This document shows positions 12,701-24,877 of a DNA stretch of 64,000 nucleotides, piece after piece; the stretch's first letter is position 1; each line of letters begins with the position of its first letter. Origin of the DNA: Glandiceps talaboti (taxonomy: Eukaryota; Hemichordata; Enteropneusta; Spengelidae); the NCBI RefSeq assembly GCF_964340395.1, contig NC_135554.1, positions 5,730,475-5,794,474 on the forward strand, written 5' to 3'. The translations under genes were made by a program, and so were the position numbers. Below the pieces are notes generated by a model. It did not search any database and had not been told where the DNA came from. It was given only the letters and a program-made list of their open reading frames with translations.

Positions 12701-15700
12701 AGATGAAGTTTAACACCAGAGCAGCGATCTTTGTCTGTAATAAGTGGGACTGTGTACCGAAGAAAGAAAGCGACCTAGTGAGAGCAGATACGATGAAAAA
12801 ATTACAACGATGCTGGCCGGGGGTGTCACTCTCTCAGGTACATATCATATCATATCAAAGTCATTTCACGATGGAGGAACTTCTCCTTCCCTATCACATA
12901 TTATGGCATTGTTTACACTATATGATGTTCGATATGTACCAGATATAACTAGGTATGCATAAATTAGTATTCTTGGGTTGGAAGAAGTGGCAGGAAACAT
13001 AATCAAAAATGAACAAGTGATCATAATATGTCGCGTTATTGACATACTCGAAGTATTTTTGCACAAAAAGGTACTCCCCTCATATGTGTATACAGGCTGG
13101 GTTTCAATATTTACTGTCAAATTCGTTTGTTTATACAGGTTGGGGTTTGAAGTTAATGTTGAGACTAGGTCAACTTACATTTGTATCTAAATAATAAATT
13201 TTCATGAAATTTATTTAACTTTAAAAATTCCGTTCCCTTTAAAGGTATTTTTCTTATCAACTAAGAATGCAGCCTCTGCTATGAGAAATGGATCAATAAC
13301 AAGTGACTTTGGACAGTTACTACACGGCATACAACATCTACTTCCTTTAAGCCTTACTAGCAAAGTTCAGGTTCATTACAGGTATGTTATTTATTTCAAC
13401 TCTGACACAGTTTAAATACATTGTGTACTTCTAACCTTAGTATCAAGCAAAGTTTGTTATTAAAGTTTTATGGATCGGTACAATAATAGTACTTTCGTAT
13501 ATTTCCAACGTGATTCTGGGTTCGTAAAGTTAAAATTCATGTAAAACTTTAGTAGGATCTACGCGACTATTCATGTCCAAACGTACAATTATAGAAATAA
13601 AATGTTAAAAATACAAGTACATATCTTCGTCCTGCAAACTCCTATCATTTAATTGTTAAACCCGTATAGTTTATCAGGCTAAATCAAGACAATAGAGATC
13701 ATTAATCGCAAAACCTTCAGATTGTGTAGTAGTACTAGTTGCAAACAAGCCAACAAACAAACAAACAAACAAACAAACAAACAAACAAGTCAACAAACAA
13801 ACAAACAAACAATGGATGAAATACATCTAGTGTATGGCTACTCTCACACTCCTCAGTGTTAGTGATAACTGACCACGCCCTCAAAACCATTTATATTTCT
13901 CAGGTTGTTATGGTGTACCATCTATATGATACTATATTTATATAGTTATTAAAACTTAAACACTTCTTGGTTTACATATTAATATTGTATTCATCTAAGC
14001 CAGTGTTTCTCTTTGACGTCACGATATCATTATTATATTTGCAGGTGGTTGGATTATTTTGTGTCACGTGTCCTGCATCACGTCAACACGTATCTCAACA
14101 AAACAAAACGTGACACCATGACCTTGGAGACGAGTTACAAACTAACAGAACAACGACTCCTGAAACTCGAAAAGGAATCACAGGTCGTCATGTCAACCAT
14201 GAAAACATACTTAGAAGAACACGTGCAGAAAGCTATATCCGAACTCCAAGTGATGCTTAAGTCCGAATCTGTCAAAGCGAAGCTGAGTGATTGGAGTAAC
14301 ATTGAGCCGCCTAAGGGACTATCGTGGCCGGTCATTGAATCTGAAATCGAGTCAGTCATTACGGAGAAGTTGTACAAATTATTATGCGACTGGGAAGATC
14401 AAACAAACCACTTCAAAAAGATTCAGCCATTCTTGTTGGAGAAGTTTAAAGCCGACTTTCAAATCATAGAAGGCAAGATGGCCGCCATAGAAACGGCGAT
14501 AGAGAGACCAGACTTCCAAATTGATGAAGATGAGATGGTAACTAAGGACATCGTTCATGACGAAATACACAAGTACAAACAGTGTCTCATTCAAATTAGC
14601 GCCAGGAAGAAAAGTGATCTGGGTACTACATCCTCGATTTGGTCTCCCTTTACTTTCATTGGTGCAGTGTTTACTTTACCGATGTGGATTGGTCGCGGTA
14701 ACATCAAAGGTATGATAGCCCTCTGAGTGACAGTTTGCATTTTCTGTCAAAATATCACAATTATATACAGAAAGTGACGCGTTCGTTTGACAGAAAATAG
14801 TTGTCTATAAATGAAGAATTTACAAGTGTTTAACTTTGATTAGTAAACTAGTACGTTTAGAACATGTTTGGGTCATCTTGCATAAATTATATACCTCAGG
14901 GGGCGGGGGCACTTTCTATTTTCAACACAATAGCCAGTATGACGTTATTCCGAGATTTGTTTCCAGTCGATGACAACTATTAAAAGTTATTTTCTTTAAA
15001 GCCATTGTTACTTTTAATACAATTATTTTAACTGGAGGTAAACACCTATATCGATTGTAACACCTTAAAAATTGATTTATTGCCACTCTTTGTGTTTTTA
15101 AGAAAACAATCTTGCTTCCGTGTGTGTCAGCACCTTGGTTTAAGTACGATTGTCGACATTCCAATGTGATGCAGTCAAACAAATATAGATATAATGATAA
15201 TGTATTGTGTGAATATAATGTTCAAATTAAAGAGAGTGACAGTTTATATATTTTTTTTGAATCCACAGGGGTATTTGACAAACGTGCCGAAAAAGCACAA
15301 ATGCAGAAATACCAGAAAGACACAAGCGGATACCTAACACAGAGGGCGCTGTATGTACTGGATAAGTTTGCCGAAGCAGATAATGTGAGAAAATACGTAG
15401 TTTCCCAACTCAAACCAGTCTACAATGTCGTATCAAAGCTTGAAAACACAGTGCCGAAAATGATTGATGCCGATAAAGAGGTGAGTTACAAACTGCCAGT
15501 GTTTCAATCTCGGGTGCTGGCTTCTTTGTGTTATCTTATCAGTAGAGCTATAATGATTGCATGGGATCATTCTTATGTTTAGGACAAACTTTTCTATGTA
15601 CCTCTAAACATAGACCCTGCACCCACCATGGGTGGGTGGGTGGATGGGTGGGGGTTTGGGGTGGGGTGGGGTGTATGCTCTACAAGACAACTGTTCTTCA

Positions 15701-16715
15701 CACCTAAATACTAATCGTAATCTGAAGTCAATGGCATGAGGGTAAATTGTGTTAGAAACACTGCCAAGTGAATGTAAAGTTAAATTTAAGTCCAGTCCAT
15801 TCAGACTTATTTCTACTTTTAGTACGCTTGTATTTATTACTGTTGTCTGCTTAACTACATGTATGATTTTTGGATGCTATTTGGTAAGTTAACTTACTCA
15901 ACTTTAAAATCTTGCAGGGAAGGTAAAATGAAGCTGCTGTTCTAATCACATCACAAACACGCCTTTGGTGCAAACACAAACACCTTTGTTTTTGGTGTCT
16001 TTTCCAGTTGATGGCAACTTTAAAACGAGATACTCGTAGCGTTGAAGAAATCAAGGTATTATACGAACCAACTCGGGAAGTGTTCGACAAACAGTATGGC
16101 CTTCTGTCGAAGTATGGGTATGAAGACATCCGGGAATTTAACATCGAGACATCAGAGGTCAAAGGTTACAACTCACCACCAATATCACGGTGTGGTTATT
16201 TTAATTACCACCATATGGAAATCAGCACTAATGGAGCTGACATACCAGTTATATCAACTGTTTTAAAAAGATACTTACCAGATCTCAATGAAGAATGTGC
16301 TTATTTGATGAGAAAAGAAGAAGAAAATTTCAGGTACTTGAATTGTTTTGGAAAGTAATGATTCAAATGTTGTCTCTCCCCATTCTTATTTTTCATTTAA
16401 TACCTTGATTAGAACTACTTGAGTACTAAGGTTTAAGTATGAAATTTTCGTAAGTATCTGTAGTGTTTGAATTATTAGTATTTACTTATTCGTATGATTA
16501 TGGTACGGTCCTCATACGTACCCATTCCATTTCTTCATCTCATCCCTATTCTTCATCCTCCTCCTCCTCACCCCTCTTTCCCACTGTCAAACCACCTTCA
16601 TCTAGATGTTACATCAGTAACAATTTACTCATCACCACTGCCCCATCACCATCATCAACCCACCAAGAGGTGAACCACAACCAATTAATGCCGTCGCCAC
16701 CACCCCCAGTATCAG

Positions 16716-16756
<41 letters not shown>

Positions 16757-16832
16757 CCACCACCACTACTACCACCACCACCACCACCACCACAACAACA
16801 ACAACAACGTACGATACCACTTACAACATCAT

Positions 16833-16863
<31 letters not shown>

Positions 16864-16900
16864 AACAACGTCCGACACCACCACCACCACCACCATCATC

Positions 16901-16955
<55 letters not shown>

Positions 16956-17411
16956 GCAAAACCACAGTCGCCACCGTCTCCAACAAGAACAATAATTATC
17001 AACGTCTTTAATCATGTCGTTTTTGAACACACATACCAGGCTAGTACTAAATTGAATATTTCATTTTTTCATCACTTTTCAGGAAACTTCGTTTTCCCAA
17101 TATTCCTCACTTGATAGGACTAATCCAAGACCCAGGATGTACGACAAAGAAACCATCTTTCCTTCTACAGAATTGTCTCTACTCACTACGAAAACTACAA
17201 CGAGGAGAGGTGAATAAGAGACCGGCTAGTTTCTATAAACCTATCGCTGTACAGTCCGTGGTGTCCTACGTACGAGATATGACGTGTGGTTTGGATTTCT
17301 TACACAGAAAGGGTTTAGTTCATATTGAGCTTTCACTTGATACACTCATGGTAAGTACGGCAATGATTTCATCTTAAAGTTTTTGAATGTATTAAACGAA
17401 TGACGAAATAA

Positions 17412-17481
<70 letters not shown>

Positions 17482-17536
17482 GTCTGTCTGTCTGACTGAC
17501 TGACTGACTGACTGTCTGTCTGTCTGTCTGCATGCC

Positions 17537-17579
<43 letters not shown>

Positions 17580-18532
17580 GTCTGTCTGTCTGTCTGTCTG
17601 CATTTTCAATAGGAGAATACCATGAATATACAATGGCATGGTCTTTCTCAAGGCTGTGAGATCACATCACACACAACACTTTTGTCCTTGGTGACTCCTT
17701 GTTAAAAAGAAAACAAACAAACAAACAAACAAACAAACAAACAAAATTGATTTTCATTTCCACTAATATATACACCACGTAATCAACTTTGAAACAAAGA
17801 ATATACATGTACATTTGCACCGAAGCAAATGCCAATCAAACTTGTCAACTATTCTAGGATAAGTGACCAAATCAAATACTGTAATGTAACATTCTGACAA
17901 CAAATCATTCGTAAACATGTATAAGAAGTAAACATATGAAAACCAATAAAAAATGTGTATGTACAAATAGACGTAGCCTGTTGATGAACTGTCGGGTTGA
18001 CAGTTTTCTGCTAAGTCTACCAAGTCCACACACAGTCAGTTATGGATACCAATACCTAAAGAAATTAAAACTTTATTTGTCCATTTGTTACGTTGTAAAA
18101 ATATGTTAAATATTTAAATTTCAGATAAGTACTGATAGCAGAGTGATGTTGACAAATATAAGTCTGCCTCGTAAAGTACAAGAACCACAACATACAAGTA
18201 AGGGAAACACGTGGTTCACCTATCTTAGTCCCGAGGTCCTACAAGGTGGAATCTACGACACGGCAGCGGACATATACTCTGTTGGCCTGGCCATGTGGGA
18301 ACTATGGTACGGTGAGAAAATAACCCCTTACTTCAAAGATGAAGACATGGTTTCCATGGAAGTGTTCGCAAAACACGTGACGTGTCCACAGGTAGCGAGT
18401 GATAAACCCATGCATAAAATATGGGGCACTATTATGAGTGGGTGCTTGTCTGAAACAAGCATTAACCGACCAATAGCATCGCAGATATTTAATGACGTCA
18501 AGAAAATCAAATGGGAAGAAGAGGAAGCTTGA
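6743..18532 (+). CDS. Dynamin-like GTPase fused to a C-terminal pseudokinase (DSTYK-like), complete
   Basis: Eleven coding exons: 6743-6931, 10124-10337, 10852-11141, 11662-11802, 12652-12837, 13245-13381, 14045-14709, 15269-15480, 16008-16333, 17083-17350 and 18125-18532 (TGA). All junctions are GT-AG and in frame, totalling 3036 nt and 1011 residues. Order: acidic N-terminal domain (1-63), helical linker (64-130), dynamin-type GTPase with P-loop GETSAGKS (135-142), DSPG (238-241) and NKWD (308-311), a long helical region with a hydrophobic stretch (about 584-602), and a kinase fold (about 735-1000). The kinase has HIE for HRD, NIS for DFG and SPE for APE, so it is probably catalytically dead. 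The layout matches invertebrate proteins annotated as dual serine/threonine and tyrosine kinase-like, though my memory of those N-terminal GTPase regions is approximate. The likely role is GTP-driven membrane or scaffold remodelling with a pseudokinase docking module, by inference. A paralogue lies divergently upstream. No clear AATAAA follows the stop. Confidence 0.88.
7424..8803. repeat. 57-bp minisatellite, about 24 tandem units
   Basis: The repeat unit contains GATAAGTGTAGTCTAAATAG and GATATCAACTACTGTCAG. Counting the GATAAGTGTAGTCTA motif gives 24 copies. Units occur in three length classes: about 57 bp, 56 bp (one A missing) and 60 bp (an extra CTCA-type insertion). Because 57 is divisible by three, several units stay open in one frame on both strands, giving spurious repetitive peptides. 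It lies wholly inside intron 1 of the GTPase gene. Confidence 0.97.
9695..9765. repeat. (AT)n microsatellite
   Basis: About 35 AT dinucleotides in intron 1 of the plus-strand GTPase gene. Confidence 0.97.
10852..13381 (+). other. GTPase core of the DSTYK-like protein (coding exons 3-6)
   Basis: Exon 3 gives G1 (GETSAGKS) and a probable G2 threonine within STSTICIL. Exon 4 gives G3 (FIVDSPGIGEND). Exon 5 gives G4 (FVCNKWD), and exon 6 may give the G5 loop (FLSTKNAA). Every residue expected for nucleotide and magnesium binding is present, so this half looks active, unlike the kinase half. The spacing and DxPG motif fit the dynamin superfamily rather than Ras or septins. The P-loop is split by a phase-1 intron right before GE, a junction shared with the minus-strand paralogue. 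Confidence 0.88.
11160..11439. repeat. Dispersed repeat D, copy 1
   Basis: This intron 3 segment is clearly related to 32099-32447, sharing AAAAAATATGGAAT, CTGGTCGTTCTAC, TCACGACAA and TTTTCCTTGGCTGA. Its core is palindromic: GTCACTAC (11357-11364) pairs with GTAGTGAC (11379-11386), flanked by AAGGGG and CCCCTT arms. It is probably a non-autonomous element; the family is unknown. Confidence 0.75.
13751..13812. repeat. (AAAC)n microsatellite
   Basis: Tetranucleotide run with one GTC interruption, in intron 6 of the GTPase gene. Confidence 0.95.
14045..15480 (+). other. Helical region with hydrophobic segment (coding exons 7-8)
   Basis: Exon 7 (665 nt) encodes a long, heptad-rich helical stretch (residues 387-583), then SPFTFIGAVFTLPMWIG (about 586-602). 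Exon 8 returns to charged helix (609-678). A hydrophobic patch between two helical arms resembles the membrane-contacting tip of mitofusin-like and bacterial dynamin-like proteins. At about 17-19 residues with a central proline it is more likely a membrane-insertion loop than a true transmembrane helix. This role is inferred from composition and position only. Confidence 0.6.
15630..15673 (+). repeat. G-rich tract with quadruplex potential
   Basis: Several runs of three to five G separated by one to three bases (GGGTGGGTGGG, then GGGGTGGGGTGGGG), on the coding strand of intron 8. Confidence 0.75.
16531..16967. repeat. Compound trinucleotide microsatellite
   Basis: Runs of TCA, CAG, CAC/ACC and AAC triplets in intron 9. 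They keep a 182-codon frame open (Ser, Ala, Pro, Gln, Thr and Asn runs), but the next exon joins exon 9 through clean splice sites at 16333 and 17083. I therefore treat this as intronic low complexity. Confidence 0.9.
17412..17600. repeat. (CTGT)n microsatellite
   Basis: Tetranucleotide array of about 190 bp with a short CTGA variant block, in intron 10 of the GTPase gene. Confidence 0.97.
17710..17745. repeat. (CAAA)n microsatellite
   Basis: Tetranucleotide run in intron 10 of the GTPase gene. Confidence 0.95.
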
Positions 18533-20278
18533 TGATGTAGGTCATTGCTATGACAACGGTCCTACAGGACAGAAATCGGACTGTCAAATAGAGAAGTCAC
18601 TGGTCAAAGTTATTATCATTCATTTATAGACCTCAAATTTGAACTTGACCTTCACCATGATGACCTAGGCCTCGTGATGCAATACAAATGTGTGCACTTA
18701 AAACTTTTCAATAAGTTGAATAGATGTCAACGATATACACGTACGTGTAATACTCAGATCGGCTTTCAAGTCAAAACTGAGGACAAAATATGGCAGCTAG
18801 CTATAGCATTGGTGTTTTCAAAGTATAGTTTCAAAACAGGTATACTAGAACTGTTTCAAAAAAGTTATTGATAGAAAAATGATGATAACAATGAATATGA
18901 AGGTAATTATGGGTTATAATATGATAAACATCAGAATCTTTCAATGGGTTGAAATATGCCGATATCAAATATCAAATGACATCAACTATGTAAATGTAAG
19001 GTGGTACTTTAATGATGTATACTGGTCAAACCAGACACATTTCGATATGTTCTATTACGTTGTCATGACAACAGAATGTTAAAGCCAGGTGACTTGCTAC
19101 TATGATTATTAATCGTACTACAAAAAGAATGGACACAATTTTGAGAGATATACATTTTTTGGTAACAACAAATCATTATATTTTTTTAGATCGTTTCTCC
19201 GCTTAGTTCATAGACGTTGGAGAGAGATTATATGTCGCAACGGCTATGTTCAGGCTTACACAGGTGTACGCCATGTCAGAGCGCCCTCATACATCGGCTG
19301 ACGACAAACAAAACAAAATAATGATTAACACCGTTGAGGGCGGAATAACACGACGGAGCTAAGTCTATTCCATGATGCGAGCATGAGCTAGCATAAACAG
19401 TTTAACTGTTATTTTTAGTCAAAGTATATATTTTACATATTGATCCTCATCAACCAAGATTGTCTTCTGTATCAGCATTCAGCATTTTTTTCTCAGTAAT
19501 TTCCTTGTTTTTTTAGTTTTATTTCAGAACCACGTGTACGTTTTGTTTTTTGCTGTAGGCGTGTATACTAGAGAACGGGGTATAGAAATATCCATACGCT
19601 TACGTTTATAACTGCAGTTCCGATTCGTTTGTTTTCCATTGAAAAGAGACCAATTGTAAACTTAAAAACGGGGAAAAATGTTTTACTTGTTGACGAGAGC
19701 TGTATGTACAGCGGCTGGATATTTGTAGTATGCTGACTGTATGAATGATATTCAATCGTTCGTCAGACTTTGAGATGCATTTTAACATAAAACTAGCGCC
19801 AATGGCATTGTAGCACAACTGCATAGTTTATTAAATGTTTATGTACACCGTATTCTTACTGTTCGTATGGGCAGTATCTTCATTGCTGTCAATTATTTGA
19901 AAGTTCATCTACTTGCCTCACTATCCATGTTGTCAGTTTTGCAATATACATCACCATTTCACTGTTGCCATGTGTGTGGTCTTGTTGCAAGGCATATTTG
20001 CATACATTTTTTTGCATGTTTCTCCATACAGTGGAGGAATCTATGGTTGATCAATTACCATTAGTCCCTGTTGTTATCATTGCAATATACACCATTTCGC
20101 TGTTGCCATGGGCGTGGTCTTGTTGCTAGGCATAGTCGCATATATATTTTAATCTTTCTCAATTTATAATTACCTAAAGATTTGTGATCTTTGTAATATA
20201 CATCATTTGGCTGTTGCTAAGGGCATGGTCATGGTTGCTAGGATCAATCGTGTCAAAATGTTTGAACAATATCTACAG

Positions 20279-20283
<5 letters not shown>

Positions 20284-20365
<82 letters not shown>
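20284..20365. repeat. (GA)n microsatellite
   Basis: About 41 GA dinucleotides. Confidence 0.97.
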
Positions 20366-20367
<2 letters not shown>

Positions 20368-20424
20368 CATCCCCACTAAGTGCAGCCACATTCAAGATGT
20401 TGTTTTCGAGATACATGTATAAGG

Positions 20425-20998
20425 TTTTGACCAAAATTGATAATTTTTAGACTAATTTGTATATCTTTGATGGGATCATCATGTCTTGAATACACTTTCA
20501 TCTACACATTCCATTAAATTTCATCCCAATCTGCTTGGTAGTTTTGGAATTGATTATGGACTAAAAAGAAACATCTTTAGACCTAATTTGCATATGACTG
20601 ATGAGATCATGTCATGAACAATTCTTAATCTAAACACCCCTAAAAATGCTCCCACCAAATTTCAGCCTCATCTGCTCAGTAGTTTTGGAATTAGATTTTT
20701 TTTTACCAAGACACATTTTAGCCCTAATTTGCACATCACTGATGAGATCATGTACTAAATACTTATTATTGAAAATATCTCAAAGAATGTTCCACCAAAT
20801 TTCAATTCAATCTACTAATTTTGGAATTATAGATTTTTGACCAAAAAGACACCGTTTAAAACCTAATCTGCATATCACTGATGGGATCATCATGAACAAT
20901 TCTTTTATAATGAAAACACCGAAAAGAATGTTCCCACCAAATTTCAGACCTATCTGCCCTGTAATTTTTGAGTTTAAGTTTTTTGACAAAAAATCAGA
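20425..20998. repeat. Diverged tandem repeat, period about 137-140 bp, four units
   Basis: Each unit carries, in order, a CCTAATTTGCATATCACTGA-like motif, GATGAGATCATG, CACCAAATTTCAG, ATCTGCTCAGTAG, TTTTGGAATTA and TTTTTGACCAAAAAGACA. Units begin near 20440, 20577, 20717 and 20853, with a decayed fifth after 20985. Units differ by roughly 15-25 percent by eye, so the expansion is old. Confidence 0.85.
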
Positions 20999-21624
20999 CA
21001 CTGGTAAGATCATTTTGATTTTAACAATTTTGCAACTAGACACCCAAGGTAGTAAGTATACCCACCAAATATGGCAATCTGTCCAGTGTTTTTTTACTTT
21101 AATTTGTTTACACACACACACATACACACTTTTTCATGCCTAAAACATTACTGAACCTAAGAAGTTCAGTTGCGCTAATAAACAATTTCACTAATTTTTT
21201 GCAACTATCACCACAGAACTGTGTCCTTACATTTACCAAGACAAGATTGGTACATCAATTTTCAAACTTGTATCTGGGGCTATTTGGGGAAACAAGCATG
21301 TTTCAACAAATTTAAATATCTCCAAATGCACCTGTGGTTGATAATAGTATCATGGTATTAGCAGCACCTATATGACAATTCTCAGTACCTGAAATACAAT
21401 ATTACTGCCTAGGCACTCATAAAAATAATGAACTTGGTCGACACCACTTCCGCTTCACGTGCTTCACAGCATTACTATAAGCTCTTACGAATAAGTCAAC
21501 CTTCTTGTTCTATTTTGACTCAAGCTCTCTAGCATGAGGTAAAATGCTATTGCAGGTACTGAGAATAAGTCAACACATAGCTCTAATAAAATGACCAAGA
21601 ACAAGAACACAGAATAGGTGTTAA

Positions 21625-21760
21625 AGCAGAAACACTGCAGTAACTTTATTTTGACCAGTTTGCTTGAATTACAACATAAAGTATCTGTATGAAATCAGTG
21701 GTATCAAGTGTATCTTCATGGTAGGGTCTTCTAAAAAGTCTGCCTGGCTACCATACATTT
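21625..21760 (-). other. RPS28: Probable spliced 3' UTR exon of RPS28
   Basis: On the minus strand, a T-rich tract ending in TTTTCAG at 21763-21761 precedes AAATGTATGG. AATAAA follows at 21650-21645, suggesting cleavage near 21625. The RPS28 coding exon is followed 33 bases after its stop by an excellent donor, CAAG|GTGAG (exon end 23273). Joining the two gives a short UTR and a polyadenylation signal, which the coding exon itself lacks. The frame after the acceptor contains stops, fitting a UTR role. Confidence 0.5.
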
Positions 21761-22339
21761 CTGAAAATATAAAATGAAAAGTTTCGTTAGCTTTTCTGCA
21801 AAGACTGATACCTGAGTAATTAATATGTATCAAACAGTGTACCAAATTCATGTTGTTGGGTTTACCAGTACTACAGTACACCGTTTCCTCAAATGACATA
21901 CCATATGGAATGCAGCTAAGAAGCTAAAACATATTTTAATGCCACAACTTGTCCAAATGTATCAAGATATTTGTTGTAAAGGTTGAAGGTAGGTAAAATC
22001 TTATGGAAATCTAGTTTTGCTGTAGTGTACCTCATGTAAAATAAAATGGTCCTGACGGAAGTTATTCTCCAATGCATATATTCCTAAAATATGCAGCAAG
22101 CATATACAGGCTGGCTAGTTAAAAAAAATTTAAAATACCCTGAAAATAAGTTCCCCACAAAATTCCCAAACTTTGAAAATAATTATTTCCCTTTGTAAAG
22201 TGGATCTACCAATGTAACCATTCAGTACAAAATAGACAGAGTATCATAAATAGAATGGAATGAACTGTCAATCTCTCAGTGCATTCTTACACAACGCCTG
22301 TAGCCAATGCATTAGTCTGTCTTCTAAAATTATGAGTCC

Positions 22340-22712
22340 TTAGTCTCAGTTATCAAGATTCTCGTCGTTGGGGGCTACACCTACCTAGTGAGAGTCTGGG
22401 GTATTATAATGTCGACTATTGTGCGAAGCAACATGGCCACTGTCACTGCCTGGACAAAAATGATTCTAAATTATCATTTTCATCAACTCCTTATATATTC
22501 AACAGAATCATGGTAAAAATGTTTGAAACCCATCTTGTTAGATTTATTAAAATACTCTTAGCAAGAACTGCTATTGTGTTACTACTAAGGGTCGTGTTGT
22601 GGGTCAGTCTCTCTGTGCAGCCACTTTGTAACAATAACTGACACTGTAACATCCCAGACTCTCACTAGGCAGGTATAGCCCCCAACAACGAGGGTCTGGG
22701 GAACCAAGACTA
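22340..22712. mobile_element. Foldback element with about 60-bp terminal inverted repeats (MITE-like)
   Basis: Left end 22340-22404 and right end 22649-22712 are reverse complements at about 85 percent by eye, sharing TTGGGGGCTA and CCTAGTGAGAGTCTGGG. The roughly 245-bp interior has no coding potential. It lies in the last intron of RPS28. The superfamily cannot be named: I could not fix a target-site duplication. Confidence 0.75.
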
Positions 22713-22732
22713 CTGTGTCCTCTAGTAAAAGA

Positions 22733-23105
22733 CATGTTGTTGGTCAAAATGATCAATATTTTCTTTAGTTATGAGTCACCACATAATATTAGTAAGGGGC
22801 AGGGGAACACCAAATCTTTGTACATCACATAAAATTGCTGTATGATAGATGTGTGCTACATTAGCATAGAGGGCACACTGTACTCTAATGTTCAGTGAGA
22901 CTGAAGAATACAAAATATACTAGCACCAATATATATGTTGTGTACCATCAGTGTGCCCTCTAATGATAGCCAAATTTTGTTGTTGTGAGTCAAAATGAGA
23001 AAAATTGGCATTCCTTCAATTGTGAGTCACCACATAGTAAGAGTTAGGGGAACACTCAATTTTGGTGCGTCACTAGAAATTGTGACGCATCAAATGGCAC
23101 ACTGT
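22733..23105. repeat. Diverged tandem duplication
   Basis: 22768-22810 and 23020-23056 share TGAGTCACCACATA and GGGGAACAC, each followed by a TACATCAC/GCGTCAC motif. Within the first unit, AGAGGGCACACTG (22868 region) is inverted near 22950-22965. All of it lies in the last RPS28 intron. Confidence 0.6.
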
Positions 23106-23305
23106 GTACCATAGCTCATTTTAGAAGTCAGATAAAATGAAGGAGACTGTGATATAAGGGTTAGGGATAAGTACTGGATAAAGTTGACAAAATGGTTGCT
23201 AGAGGCAGCTAGTGTGAACTTGATATCACAATGGTCAGTCTAGTGTCCTTTATGTGGGACTGATGTTCTCACCTTGACTGCAAAGATTGGTGGAGTTATG
23301 GTGTA

Positions 23306-24599
<1,294 letters not shown>

Positions 24600-24869
24600 A
24601 CTGCCTCTTTTGGAGTAGCAAGCGAAAAGGATGACGGGTTGCTGAACGTTGAAATCGTGGGTTTCTGGCTTGTACAAAGCAGTTTTAATATCTTGTAGAG
24701 TTCAAAGTACTGTTATAGTATATTCGACTTAAGAAAAGTTGGCAATTATAATTAACTGTTATCAACATTACCAAATAATTGATAATATAAGAATAGTACA
24801 AATTATGAGCAATTTCGAGCAATATTTAAAAGTACCGTGCACGAGGCTAGGTACCCCTCCATTTCCAAG
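24600..24869. promoter_or_regulatory. Shared divergent promoter, RPS28 / NDUFA7
   Basis: A 270-bp gap between the RPS28 start (24599, minus) and the NDUFA7 start (24870, plus) must initiate transcription both ways. On the minus side CCTTTTCGC at 24630-24622 looks like a 5' terminal oligopyrimidine start. There is no TATA box on either side, as usual for such genes. Confidence 0.7.
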
Positions 24870-24877
24870 ATGGCGAC
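24866..24877 (+). promoter_or_regulatory. YY1-like site overlapping the NDUFA7 start codon
   Basis: CCAAGATGGCGA contains AAGATGGCG, the YY1 core, with the ATG itself as the NDUFA7 start codon. This overlap is a recognised feature of some animal housekeeping genes. Confidence 0.5.

Larger units (their letters stand above)
16008..18532 (+). other. Pseudokinase domain (coding exons 9-11)
   Basis: The N-lobe has no GxGxxG loop. The VAIK position reads VIST (759-762), although K765 nearby could shift the alignment. The alpha-C region EEENFRKLRFPNI is kept. The C-lobe has GLDFLHRKGLVHIELSLDTL, with HRD as HIE (867-869), the catalytic-loop Lys as Ser and the Asn as Thr. The DFG position is NIS (887-889), the APE position SPE, and DIYSVG keeps the alpha-F Asp. 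The late Arg (NRP) is also kept. Structural residues survive while the main catalytic residues are gone, which defines a pseudokinase. From knowledge of the family, human DSTYK keeps HRD. Partners are unknown. Confidence 0.8.
18533..21624. other. Gene-free interval between the GTPase gene and RPS28
   Basis: This is the 3' flank of the GTPase gene (plus) facing the 3' end of RPS28 (minus). I see no coding exon. It holds the (GA)n tract at 20284-20365 and the roughly 140-bp tandem repeat at 20425-20998. The remainder is unique AT-rich sequence. Confidence 0.6.

Noticed and set aside
16463-17011. 182-codon frame of Ser, Pro, Gln, Thr and Asn runs
   Set aside because: Triplet microsatellites in intron 9; the flanking exons splice cleanly around it and no domain is present.
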